Shown here piece by piece: positions 40,937 to 50,864 of a stretch of 64,000 bases of DNA (position 1 is the first letter of the stretch; every line of letters begins with the position of its first letter). The DNA lies in contig NW_026570227.1 in NCBI RefSeq assembly GCF_019649055.1, positions 1,860,001 through 1,924,000 of the forward strand, read 5' to 3'. Under the pieces are notes generated by a model, which saw nothing but the letters and a program-made list of their open reading frames with translations, ran no database searches and was not told the DNA's origin. This stretch comes from Paramacrobiotus metropolitanus. Taxonomy: Eukaryota > Tardigrada > Eutardigrada > Parachela > Macrobiotidae. A program made the position numbers and the translations under genes.

Positions 40937-43765
40937 ATGGGTCATTTGGTGAGTAAGCATCCTGCCTTTCTGAAGTCCAGCCAGAAGAAAAGAAATATTT
41001 TTAAGCGACTGTCTCTATGTAGTGTCTCTTTATCTGTAGGCCCCTCAGTTCGCGCTGGGAGCGAAGCCGCCGTTTCAGCCGCTATTAGCGGATGCCAGTC
41101 AGATCAGCTATCACAACACGGTTGTCGTGCGCAACGCTGACGACACGTGGTGGCTGGGATACATTCAGGATATTAACGGCGACCACGCATTCATCCACTT
41201 CGACTCCACAACAGCCGCAGCGCGCTGGATGCACTTACGAGACGTCTGGCCGCTGCCATCCTACTGGGACATAATTCTTACCAGTAAAGGTCACCCAAAC
41301 ACTCCAGTATTTGCGGCACTGCGTGATGAAGACAACGGAGCCTTCCGTTTCCGACCAGCCGTTATCCTCAACACGGCTTTTAGTTGTGACGCGGGTTACG
41401 AGATGCTTCACATCCGAACTGATGCGTCCACAACGAACAACGCTCCGGTACAGCACGCCGGTTTTCATGTGGTCCACCTGTGCCAAGTGGCCAGTGAGTT
41501 GCCGCCCAGTGGACCCTCCTTGCTGGGTCGCCGCAGCGGTCTGCTCTATACCAAACACTTCATTCCGTTCGGCCAAGCGAATGCCGTTCTGCGCGAGCCT
41601 GCCGATAAATTTCGTATTGTCAGACATGTGGATAACGCTCTTCGCGCCAGGATGGCAGCAACTAATACATATAGAATGGACTGCTGCCGGTTTCATCTGC
41701 GCATTGAACGGGACGGTTGTATATTTCTTATCGCCTACCATGCAACCGACGCGCTACCCACGGACTGGATGAATGAAATGTTGTTGAAAATCTTGGAAAC
41801 ACATCTGAACCGCCGAGCGGATCTACCGCCGATTGACAATCGAACGTACCACGCAGGCACACTGACCTCTGGCGAAGACGGTTGGTAAAACCCCACTATG
41901 CGTTGGGCAAGCAAACCGACTCTACTACACATTTTTAATATCAAGAAGCATTCTAGAATCAGTCTGAACATGTTTACAATGAGGAAAATTGATTTTGACT
42001 GAAACATGTTTTCAAAAACTTAACATGGTAGTCTATGCAAGCGGAACATGGCGCATGTGGTTGGTCCCTGTACAAGCTGTAGCTGTGAGGCCGATCTCTA
42101 GGCCGGTAGTTTTTTATCCTAGGGAACCTAAGAAAACCTAAGAATGGCCTAAGAAAACTACGTTAACTGTGGTCAGTTTCCATAAACCACCACGTTAAAT
42201 TTGTGGAAGTGCATTTCAGTCAGGATCAATTTCCCTCACTTGAAAAATGTTTAAATATAATAATTTTAGGATGCCTCTTAAACCTAAAAAGATGTATTAT
42301 ATACGCTTTCCTTGTCCACCGGATAATGTGATAAAACCAGACGGTTAGCAGCGTGACCTTGATAATACGCAATAACCTGGCATTGCCCGGGGTATCAAGG
42401 AATTTTTTGTTGTGAAAACTGCACCGCTTGGGCATTGCCGATATACAATACGTACGGTGTGGGCAAGATGGTTGCGATGCGACACCACGCAAATTCTTTT
42501 TCAGATTTCTATAATATTATTGCCCCATCGATGTGGACTGCCGGCATCTGCGATTTGACACCTTCGCTACTGAGCGACATCTTGTCGCATTTGGACCTAC
42601 ATTCACAGATGAAAGCCAAACGGTAGGGTTTCGTGTTTCCTCTACTAAAAGCGTACACAGCGTAATTTTTCCTAGTTCTTTAAAAAAGTCTGCATCATTT
42701 GGGGGAGTGCTACAGTTGCCGTTCAGACCGGTTATTGTCTAGAGAATTGTAGATGGTGTTTGGTTTAAACTTTAAAATAATACAGTAGTTTGTGTGTATT
42801 TTTAAAGAGTGTGTGCCATATGGCAGCTGCTGCTGAGTAGCTATAAAATGAGGGAACGCGTCAGTATTTCCTTCGAAAGCTATTGGGAACTAAGAGCCGA
42901 CGGCAGTAAATGCGTCCTTCTAACGGGCTCGAATAATCATTTCAAAGCGGCCGCTCTGCTCAGCTGCTCCATCAACGCGGCGACAACCAGCCTCACTCTG
43001 CTGATAGTCTTCCCGCCGCTCTACCACTACCTCCTTGTATATGCAGTCTTCCACACCGTGGGAATTAAGTTGCCGATCCTGGTCCTGAAAGACCACTGTG
43101 ACGTCCAGCCATTGGGATTGCCACGGCAGAAACAGTCGCGTTTAAAGCACGGGGCAGCGACGCAGATCACGCACTATAAGGGCATGTGCAACTTCGTCCT
43201 ACTGCACAACTGGACCGCTTCCCGTCTTTTCGGTCGCCAAATGCGCGAAGTCTTCGGGGATAACCTCTATTATAACCCCCATTCCGGCGTGACCTCGCGT
43301 CGCCTACCGGCGCACGAGCGGGAATGGATGCTGCCGGAAATACACGAACTGGCCATCGACCAGCTGCAGATCAGCATTCCGAAACTGCTTCTGCGCTGCA
43401 GTGAAGGCCGGTTCCGTATGACGGCTCGCGTGATGTGCGCCCTCAACGACAACTTCCCGCCGGTGACGCACGATATGCTGGCAAAGGTCACGGCTGTGCG
43501 TGCGCGTTGGCTGCGTACGTTGACCTATCCCGAGGAGTGGCAGAGCATCCGCAACTACCTCCTAATGTAAGTACAATGCGCTGTCTGCTTGTGATTTACT
43601 TGAAACGAACCCACTGTGCAGCATCATGTTAAATTGTGCAGGTTCAGCGGGTTCCACGCGGACGGAAGTGCAAAAGTGTGGGACGGCGTCGATCTGCGGT
43701 GTGAGGATGTGTCCACCTGGAGCAAAATGGCCATTTACGGGATTAACGAGGTGTTCCGCGTGTGA
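40937..43765 (+). CDS. Family A copy 6: intact Tudor-like/F-box-like protein (reference copy)
   Basis: Exons: 40937-40948 (MGHL, tentative), 41040-41880, 42505-42622, 42808-43566, 43642-43765. The frame is open throughout and gives 617 residues. Domains: about residues 28-75 Tudor/agenet-like (VVVRNADDTWWLGYIQDING, FIHFDST, DVWPLPSYW); residues ~80-280 a family-specific region (VFAALRDEDNGAFRFRPAV, CRFHLRIERDGC); about 300-340 F-box-like (LTPSLLSDILSHLDLHSQMK then RVCAIWQLLL), split by intron 3 as in every copy; a C-terminal ~250-residue region with DKLQISIPKLLLRC-type motifs (here DQLQISIPKLLLRC), ALNDNFPPVT and WQSIRNYL; last exon DLRCEDVSTWSKMAIYG then INEVFRV. F-box proteins recruit substrates to SCF ubiquitin ligases; that role is inferred from the F-box resemblance. 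No signal peptide or membrane segment, so cytosolic or nuclear. Confidence 0.85.
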
Positions 43766-44849
43766 GGCGCTGGAAATGCATCGACGCTCGATCTCCATTT
43801 CGGAACTATTATCCTGATTATTAATGCCCAGATGTCACCTGCATCCAGAGATCCTACAAAAAGCTTGCGGACAAAAATAAGGCCTCGCTACAAAGTGGAG
43901 ATATGTCTTATGACCAGAGCTGTTGTTTCCACTATCTGTAGTCACCTTGGCCACGCCTCCGATAAATTTCACACGCTTCTTCGTTGGTAATCTCGTTGTA
44001 AACTCGTTTTGCGGGTTCTCGCTATCTGTTCAACCCTTCTGTTGCATCCCTTTCTGTCTGATCAGTTAGCTTGCAGTCTCGATATGGAAAAAGGTTGTGT
44101 TAGCTGTGTTGATATTCACCAGGAAAACAACTACTGGTTCATTGCGTTTGTACGCTCTTTAAGGGAAGCGACGGTTATCACAGCTTGAACGTTCAGGTGA
44201 TGCAGCACGTCTATCCGCTGAAATTTTTGTGAGTGTAAATATAAAAAAAAGCCTGTGCATCCATATAACCAGTCGCTCGTGGAGTGGGGGAAGTGATCTT
44301 TTAAACCCTTTTTGGACAAAAATAAACACCATAAAATGGCCATCGTTTGTGGTTGTCCCTATTTTGGTCTTTGAACATTCTATTCAGGTTTTCAAAAATT
44401 ATTGAAGACCCATTGAATTCTGAGTCTCTGGCTACCGTTAGTCCAATTAAGATCAGATAAGCAAGTACTGCTTAGGTTCAGAGCTTATCACAATTACTAT
44501 TGTAGTTCGGTAAGATAACAATCCTCAGTTTCGCCATAAAGAAAGCTGCATCCCGATGCACTCTCCCGATGTACAGTACTTGGCGGGATGTATCTCTACA
44601 GAAAGGCGCAGGCTCACCGTTGCTCAACAACGCTGCGCACGTGGATCACGTAAGCAGGTACGGTACTTTATTTTATCAAATACGTAGAACCCTTAATTTT
44701 TTCTTAGAAAACCCAGAATAAGAAAACCCAAGAGTCCTTAACAGCACACTTCGAACCGTGCCAGCGTATGTCTTTACGAGAATTCTCAACAGATTATGAT
44801 TTCGATGGAATTGTCTTCTGGCAAAAAATGCAATAAATGCGCCTTAACA
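43766..44849. other. Intergenic between copies 6 and 7
   Basis: No supportable gene. It includes a short stretch of TTCTTAGAAAACCC-like sequence near 44700-44735, resembling the core repeat of the hairpin-arm elements. The rest is unassigned. Confidence 0.4.
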
Positions 44850-45086
44850 AGGTGCGATGCCGCCGTTTCAGCCACTGCCACGTTTCAGCCGTTGTTGGCG
44901 GATGCCAATCGAATCAGCTATCACAACACGGTCGCCGTTCGCCATAGTGGCGACATGTGGCGGCAACGCCTTCATCCACTTTGACTCCACAACAGTCGAA
45001 GCGCGCTGGATACACATGCGGGACATTTGGAAGTTTTTGCGGCACGGCGTGATGAACTCGGCGGACCGCACCCGGACAATTGGGAG

Positions 45087-47292
45087 GGGATTGGGATTTG
45101 TTGGATTTGGTGGGGTCAAAGCTAGATGAACTTAACGGACCCTTTTGCGAAGCCATTGCCTCTGTGCTGACGCTGGTTTCACACGGTAAAATACCTGCTG
45201 ATTTACGGCCGATCTTCTTTGGTGGCAGATTACTGGCGCTGCGCAAGAAGGACGGTGGGCTGCGCCCGATAGCGGTTGGCCTGTCCCTGCGTCGCCTGAT
45301 CGCCAAAATTATTTGCACCAGAATAGCGGACCGGGCAACCGCTTCGCTCACACCTCACCAGGCCGGCTTTAATGTCCGGGGAGGGGCCGAAGCCATCGTC
45401 CACGCTACCAGACATTTCGTCGAGTCCTCACCGGAAAGTATTAAAGCGATTTTGAAGATAGATTTTCGAATTGCCTTCAACACTGTATCCCGAGACGTAA
45501 TTTTGGATGCTGTTCATACCCACTTCCCCGAATACGATGCTTTCTTCTGGTCGGCGTATGGGCATCATTCGTCCTTGTTTATTGATCAGACGATGCTGTC
45601 ATCTGAGTCTGGGGTACAGCAAGGCGATCCGTTGGGACCCCTGTTATTTTGCCTTGCACGACTACGTGTAATAGCCACGCTCAGTACTGAGCTTAACGCT
45701 TGGTACCTGGACGACGGAACCCTGGGCGGAGCGCCGGCGACAGTAGCAGAAAATTTTACTCGGGTTATTGAAGGCGCCCGTGCCATTGGACTGGAAATAA
45801 ATGAGTCTAAGTGCGAGCTCTTTGTATCAGGAGGCACTGAAAGTGAACGGCAGGAAGTTGTAGAGGACTTTGTTTCGCACCATCCACAACTCCGTGTGAT
45901 GTCCAGCTCCACCTTAACACTGCTAGGCGCCCCGGTTCTGGACGACGCGATTGGTGACACACTTGCGGAGAAATCATGCGCCATAAAGACAGCCTGTGAA
46001 CGCTTGCAACTTCTTCCTCGCCACCATGCACTATATCTACTCAGATATTGTTTGGGCGCCCCGAAACTAATATATGTGCTCAGATGTTGCAATGCCTGGA
46101 AAAATCCCAACCAGCTTTACCAAATCGACGAGGCTATACGTTCATGTTTTCAAGAACTAAGTAACGTTCGTGTGAACCATGACGACTACCCATGTTGGCG
46201 ACAAGCGACTCTTACGGTTAGTCGAGGAGGTATTGGCATACGTCGTGCGGAAGAATTATCACTCCCAGCCTTCTTGGCTTCGATTCACTCCGCATTTGAT
46301 TTGTTATCGTCGATGCTTCCCCATCATCCGGCAGTGGACGCTTCAGAAGCAATACAGCTGTGGAAAACGAAGGCTCGGCAATCGGAAATCCCAGAAATTG
46401 CATTCCGGAAACTACAAAAAACGTGGGACCTGCCGCTCTGTAATGTGTTAGTTTCAGTCTTAATGGACTTGTTTCGCCATGATCGGGTTAACACAGCCCG
46501 CCTACTCGCACAGTCAAGACCGGAAGCAGGCATCTGGCTGAACGCGCTTCCCTCAGCCCACATCGGCAACCTCCTCGACGACGATACGATGAAAATCTCA
46601 ATTGGCCTGCGTCTTGGAGCGGATATTTGTGAGCCGCATAACTGCACCAAATGCCATAAACTGGTTGACAAGCTCGGGCACCACGGGCTATCGTGCAGCT
46701 ACTCGGCCGGTAGACATGCGCGACACGGAGGTTTAAACAGTATCGTGTGTCGGGCTTGTGTTTCAGCTGGCATCCCAGCTAAGCTTGAACCTCGCGGCAC
46801 GTCCTCCACTACAGATCAACGCCCAGACGGTTGTACAACGTTTGCTTGGAAAAGGGGGATGTGCCTGGCCTGGGATGTAACGTGCGTCGACACAATGGCC
46901 CTTTCCCATCTTCAGTCTACGTCGGTTACGGCAGGCGCTGCTGCTGCTCAAGCGGAAGAAAGGAAGTCCCAACTGTATGCCTATCTGCAAGGGCGCTACA
47001 TTTTTTCTCCGATCGCCTTTGAGACGATGGGTCCTTGGGGCCCGTCGGCTATCGCCATTGTGAAAGAGTTGGGCAAAAGACTGCAGCAGCATACCGGAGA
47101 GCGTCGATCGCATGAATTTCTGCGTCAACGGCTATCGCTGGAAATTCAGCGCGGAAATGCAGCATCTATTCTTGGCACTATAGACGGAGAGGATAGCTTA
47201 AACGAAGTTTTGCTGTTGTGAAAAATGTAATGTGTTTAGTTTTCTTCCACCTGATTTGTCCATTGGTTATTAATAAAGAGTTATAAACCAAA
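45087..47292 (+). mobile_element. Non-LTR retrotransposon, 5'-truncated, open reverse transcriptase frame
   Basis: A single open frame from the left junction to a TGA at 47219-47221, about 710 codons. Reverse transcriptase motifs: GLRPIAVGLSLRRLIAKII, the motif A aspartate in ILKIDFRIAFNTVSR (~127), GVQQGDPLGPLLFCLA (~175), YLDD (~208). Then a thumb region, a CCHC zinc motif CTKCHKLVDKLGHHGLSC (~521), and RPDGCTTFAWKRG then LAWDVTC (~581-600), which looks like the PD-(D/E)xK endonuclease of R2-type elements. The tail is FLRQRLSLEIQRGNAASILG. The N-terminal part is missing. A 9-bp direct repeat AATTGGGAG flanks it (45078-45086 and 47293-47301), the expected target duplication. AATAAAG near 47272. 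The open frame and intact flank suggest a recent insertion. Family assignment beyond R2-like is not possible by eye. Confidence 0.85.
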
Positions 47293-47945
47293 AATTGGGA
47301 GTGTGACATTTCGCCGCACTCATACTCGACGTGCGACTTTTCGCCGCGAAGACATTTCGCCGCCGGACATTCGGACGCTGGGACACTTCGGTTTGGGGCA
47401 TCACGCTTTGAGACATTTTACATTTGCGACATTTTGACGCAAGACGTCTGGTCGCGGACATTTCGTCTTGGGGCTTTTGGAACGGTGCGACTAACCGCCG
47501 CAAAATAATTCACCGCGCTTAATTCTCAATAGATTTTGCAGCTTTTTATAGACTTTCTTAGGTCTTCTTAGGTTTTTTAGATTTCTTAGATTTTCTTACG
47601 TTTCTTGGGTTACTTAGGTTTGTTTAGTTTGCTTAGGTTTTCTTATGTTGCTTACTCCTTAGGTTTCTTAGGTTATTCGTTTGGTTTTGTTTTTAGTTTT
47701 CCCTTTTCGGGCTGTCTTATTTATCTTAGCAAATCATTTATCTGATAGGTAAAATGTCGCTTCGTCAAGATATCCTTGCGGCGAAATTTCCTTGCGTCGA
47801 AGAGGTCATGCGACGGAAAGTCGCGCGGCGTAACGTCACAAAATGTCCTGCGACGAAACGTCGCGCGGCGGGATGGCCTTGCGGTGAAATGTCTGCGACC
47901 AAAAGTCCCGCGACTAGTTGCCCGCGGCGAAATGTCGCGGTGCTG
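47293..47945. mobile_element. Hairpin-arm element, interrupted copy (rest at 45069-45086)
   Basis: The left arm (about 47300-47515) is built of GCGACATTTCGCCGC-like degenerate units. The core (about 47540-47690) is TTTCTTAGG-rich. The right arm (about 47745-47945) has the inverted units (GCGGCGAAATGTCGCGG). The first 18 bp of the element (GCACCCGGACAATTGGGA) lie at 45069, beyond the inserted retrotransposon. Re-joined in thought, it is about 660 bp, as long as the intact copy at 50072-50746. No coding frame. It interrupts family A copy 7. Confidence 0.7.
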
Positions 47946-48300
47946 TAGCGTGCTTTACACTAACTATTTCGTTCCGTTTGACCGCGTTAACGCTGTTCTG
48001 ATGGAGCCGGCACATCATCAAACACGTTTACGACGCAATTCTAGCAAAGCTGGGTTTAACCCGTTCAGGGCCGAGACGGTCTGCCGGACTGCTGCCGGTT
48101 TCCTCTGCGCGTTGAAGAGCAGGTTTGCATGTTTGTTTTCGTCAGTCTCGAAAGACGCGCAACCGGCGCAGTGGATGGCGGAAACCCTGCCGACAATCCT
48201 GAAGACACGTCTGGCCAGCCGGGATGATCTTCCGCCGATCGATAATTGGACGGTTCGGGCAAGTGCAAATATCCCTTGCGAAGCCGGGGAAGCAGCTTAA

Positions 48301-49033
48301 AGTTGGACAACGTTCGTTTAAAACTTTAATCTTTCTTCAGGTATCGAAGACGGTGGATTGTGCGTAGATATCCCCCAGGAATAAATGTCACTGCTCATCA
48401 AAACATCGATCAAAGCCATGGGTAAGTGAGGTTGTGCGCGATGTTTCCGGTTTGCTACAGCAAGCACGACCTTACGCATGGTTTTGATCGTACTTCCATC
48501 GCTCAACTCTACTGACATTATCTACGGATTCGAGGCGATATACAACTTCCGTTCTAGGAAGCCACGGTTCACCACCATGGTTTCCTGGAACGGAAGTTGG
48601 ACGAGGACCGCGGATAAAAAAGCCACCAATAGGTCTCGAAACCCAGGATCTTCTGCTTACTGATTATATTGATGGCGTCATGTTCGCTCCTTGGGAAAGA
48701 GCCAGAATGCTGACTTAATTAGTTAGTAAATTCAATTTAGTAATTAATTTCTTGACCTGAGCAGCACATCCAAGTGACCCATTTTCAAGGCATATTCGTA
48801 ACATACGTAGATCAACGACATCGTTGTTGTAATCTTGGACTGGATGGTCTTTTTTCGACAAGTTGGACACCGTGTTTCACGACTAGCCCGCACGAATTGG
48901 CAGCGCCCCGTCGTGCGGGGTAACCGTACATCACGACCGAGTGGCCAGGCACACCGGCACCTGCGTCTACTGCGTGGCCTCGTTCCAATCCAGCGACTGG
49001 GCCACGGTCGTAAACTGTCGTATATGTATACTC
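48301..49033. other. Intergenic, unassigned
   Basis: Follows the family A copy 7 remnant. No frame here has domain or codon support on either strand, and I see no repeat structure. Confidence 0.35.
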
Positions 49034-49090
49034 GGGGAGAACGTAGCGCAATGGCTACGTAATACGTAGCCATTGCGCTACGTTCTCCCC
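49034..49090. repeat. Perfect 57-bp palindrome (28-bp arms, 1-nt centre)
   Basis: The left arm begins GGGGAGAACGTAGCGCAATG and ends GGCTACGTA. The right arm is its exact reverse complement, separated by a single A. Outside the arms only weak inverted similarity continues (TATACTC against GTAAAGC reversed). Such a perfect long palindrome with almost no spacer can extrude as a cruciform. Its origin is not evident. Confidence 0.85.
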
Positions 49091-50071
49091 CGCTTTACAA
49101 ATAAAATACGAGCGCCAGTACGTCTATGGCCGCTGCCACGATATCAACCCGCACCCCGTATCCACCGTAAACACCGAAGAAGGCCAGCCACGCGGTTGCA
49201 AAAATAATTTTGGGGAAGCATAAGATTAAATAGTGTCGACCGAAGCCGGCAATAACAACTCATCGGGCAATCGCCCTAATACCTAGTCTGACAATCAGTC
49301 GTTGTTAGTATTAAGTACTGACAATGAATATCAGAGCGATACTCTGTTCATCTGGGCAACAAGAGCATGGGAAAGGCAGTAAGATAGACTGTGACCATCA
49401 GACCATAGGAAAATCCATACAAGACCATAAGGCAAACATATCGGTAATTGTTATACAGCACTGCCATGGCGCGGCGGCCCACGCTTGTTTGGATACTGCC
49501 GCAATGTACGATAAAGCTACAGAGCACACACCATTTTACCGTTAATTGTAACGGTGTACATTGGTGATGGGTACTTCGAGACGCCGGCCCACAGCGATTT
49601 TGGGTGTGGTATCGTTCAGAAAGTTCCCGAGCGGTCATGCTGAAGCCTTGTACACATTCAACCGGACGTGGTCGCGATTCGTGACTGCTTTCGTGTCCAG
49701 TAAAGATTTCTGTTTCATAAAACTCGTGTGCATTACAGATAAAAATGAAACATGTGCAGTTCATCACATCAACAAAATTTCATTTAAAGCTGCCGCTCCA
49801 TCTACTGTTTCGAGAACATCTGTGGTGAGCTAGCTGTAGCTAGTGGTCGGCTGGCCACCGACAGGCTGCAGCCTGCTTCTATCGTTTTTTCTTAACAGTA
49901 GACAAACACGATCGGTTTACTGATAATTCTCTCCCTAGTGTCCCTACGTCTTCCCTGCATCGTTCATTTGTTTGAAACATTATTAAGAGTCATAATTGCA
50001 CAGGGCACTTAATATTTGTTGTGGTCCTAATTGTTATGGTCAAAGATTACGGATTCGAGTACGCTGAAGAG
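49091..50071. other. Intergenic; weak membrane-protein-like frame on the minus strand
   Basis: At 49348-49767 the minus strand has a 139-codon frame ending YVCLMVLYGFSYGLMVTVYL then TAFPMLLLPR. That end resembles a transmembrane pair of monocarboxylate-type major facilitator transporters. The rest of the frame is not transporter-like and there are no further segments, so it could be a relic. I do not call a gene here. 50062-50071 is the left target duplication of the next element. Confidence 0.3.
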
Positions 50072-50746
50072 CGCACCCGGACATTTGGGAGTGTGACATT
50101 TCGCCGCAATTAAATTCGACGCACGACTTTTCGCCGCAAAAGAAATTTCGCCGCGGGACATTTTGACGCTGGGACATTTCGGTTAGGGACAACTAGCACT
50201 GAGACATTTCGACCTTGCGACATTTTGACGCAAGACGTCTGGTCGCGGACACTTCGCCGCAAAACCATTCGACACGCTTAATTTGCGCAAGTTGTTTTGG
50301 TTTTTCGGGAGATTTTTTTGGTCTTTTGGGCTTATTATTCGTTCCTAGGCTGTTCTTAGGTTTCTTAGGTTATTCGTAGGTTATTCTTAGGTCTCTTAGG
50401 TTATTCTTAGGCTTCTTATGTCATTCTTAGGTTATTCTTAGGTTTCTTATGTCATTCTTAGGTTATTCTTAGATTTCTTAGGTTTCTTAGGTTTCTTAGG
50501 GCTTTCTTATGGTTCTTAGCCTTCGTAATTAAAATTTTTTCCTGCTGAATTGGACTTTTCGTCAAAACAACCCTGCGGCGAAATGTCTCGGCGTCGAAAC
50601 GGCCGGACGACGAAATGTCTCGCGGCGTAATGCCCTGCCGGTTAAATGTCCGGCGACGAAGCGTCGCAAGGCGAAATGACCTTGCGGCAAAATGTCTGCG
50701 ACCAAAAGTCCTGCGACGAGTTGTCGGCGGCGAAATGTCGCGGTGC
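50072..50746. mobile_element. Hairpin-arm element, complete copy with 10-bp target duplication
   Basis: The direct repeat CGCTGAAGAG flanks it (50062-50071 and 50747-50756). The ends are inverted: GCACCCGGACATTT at the left, and the right end ...AAATGTCGCGGTGC, whose complement reads GCACCGCGACATTT. The left arm (to about 50285) and right arm (from about 50565) consist of degenerate GACATTTCGCCGC units in opposite orientation. The core (50300-50520) is TTCTTAGGTTATTC repeats. A 9-10 bp target duplication with long terminal inverted arms is typical of Mutator-like or foldback elements. Non-autonomous, no coding frame. Confidence 0.75.
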
Positions 50747-50864
50747 CGCTGAAGAGTGACAGCCACAACCTACAAACTGCTACAGATATAACATGATGAC
50801 AACTTTGACAAGTACCCGAGAGAGATCATCTCCGCGTTTGCCTTTAGCGTGTAACGCTGTCGGG

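Larger units (their letters stand above)
44850..48300 (+). pseudogene. Family A copy 7: pseudogene split by nested insertions
   Basis: The 5' part of exon 2 lies at 44850-45068: PLLADANRISYHNTVAVRH, then a deleted WWLGYIQD region, IHFDSTTVEARWIHMRD, and FLRHGVMNSAD in another frame. The 3' part of exon 2 lies at about 47947-48295 (NYFVPFDRVNAVLMEP, then WMAETLPTILKTRLASRDDL, PPIDNWTVRASANIPCEAG). Between them sit a hairpin-arm element and, inside it, a 2.2 kb retrotransposon. About 370 bp of exon 2 were lost at the insertion site. No exons 3-5 follow within the next kilobases, so this copy was also truncated at its 3' side. Confidence 0.8.

Noticed and set aside
49348-49767. Minus-strand 139-codon frame with a transporter-like C-terminus
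   Set aside because: Only one short stretch looks like a membrane pair; the remainder has no transporter features and there are no flanking exons.
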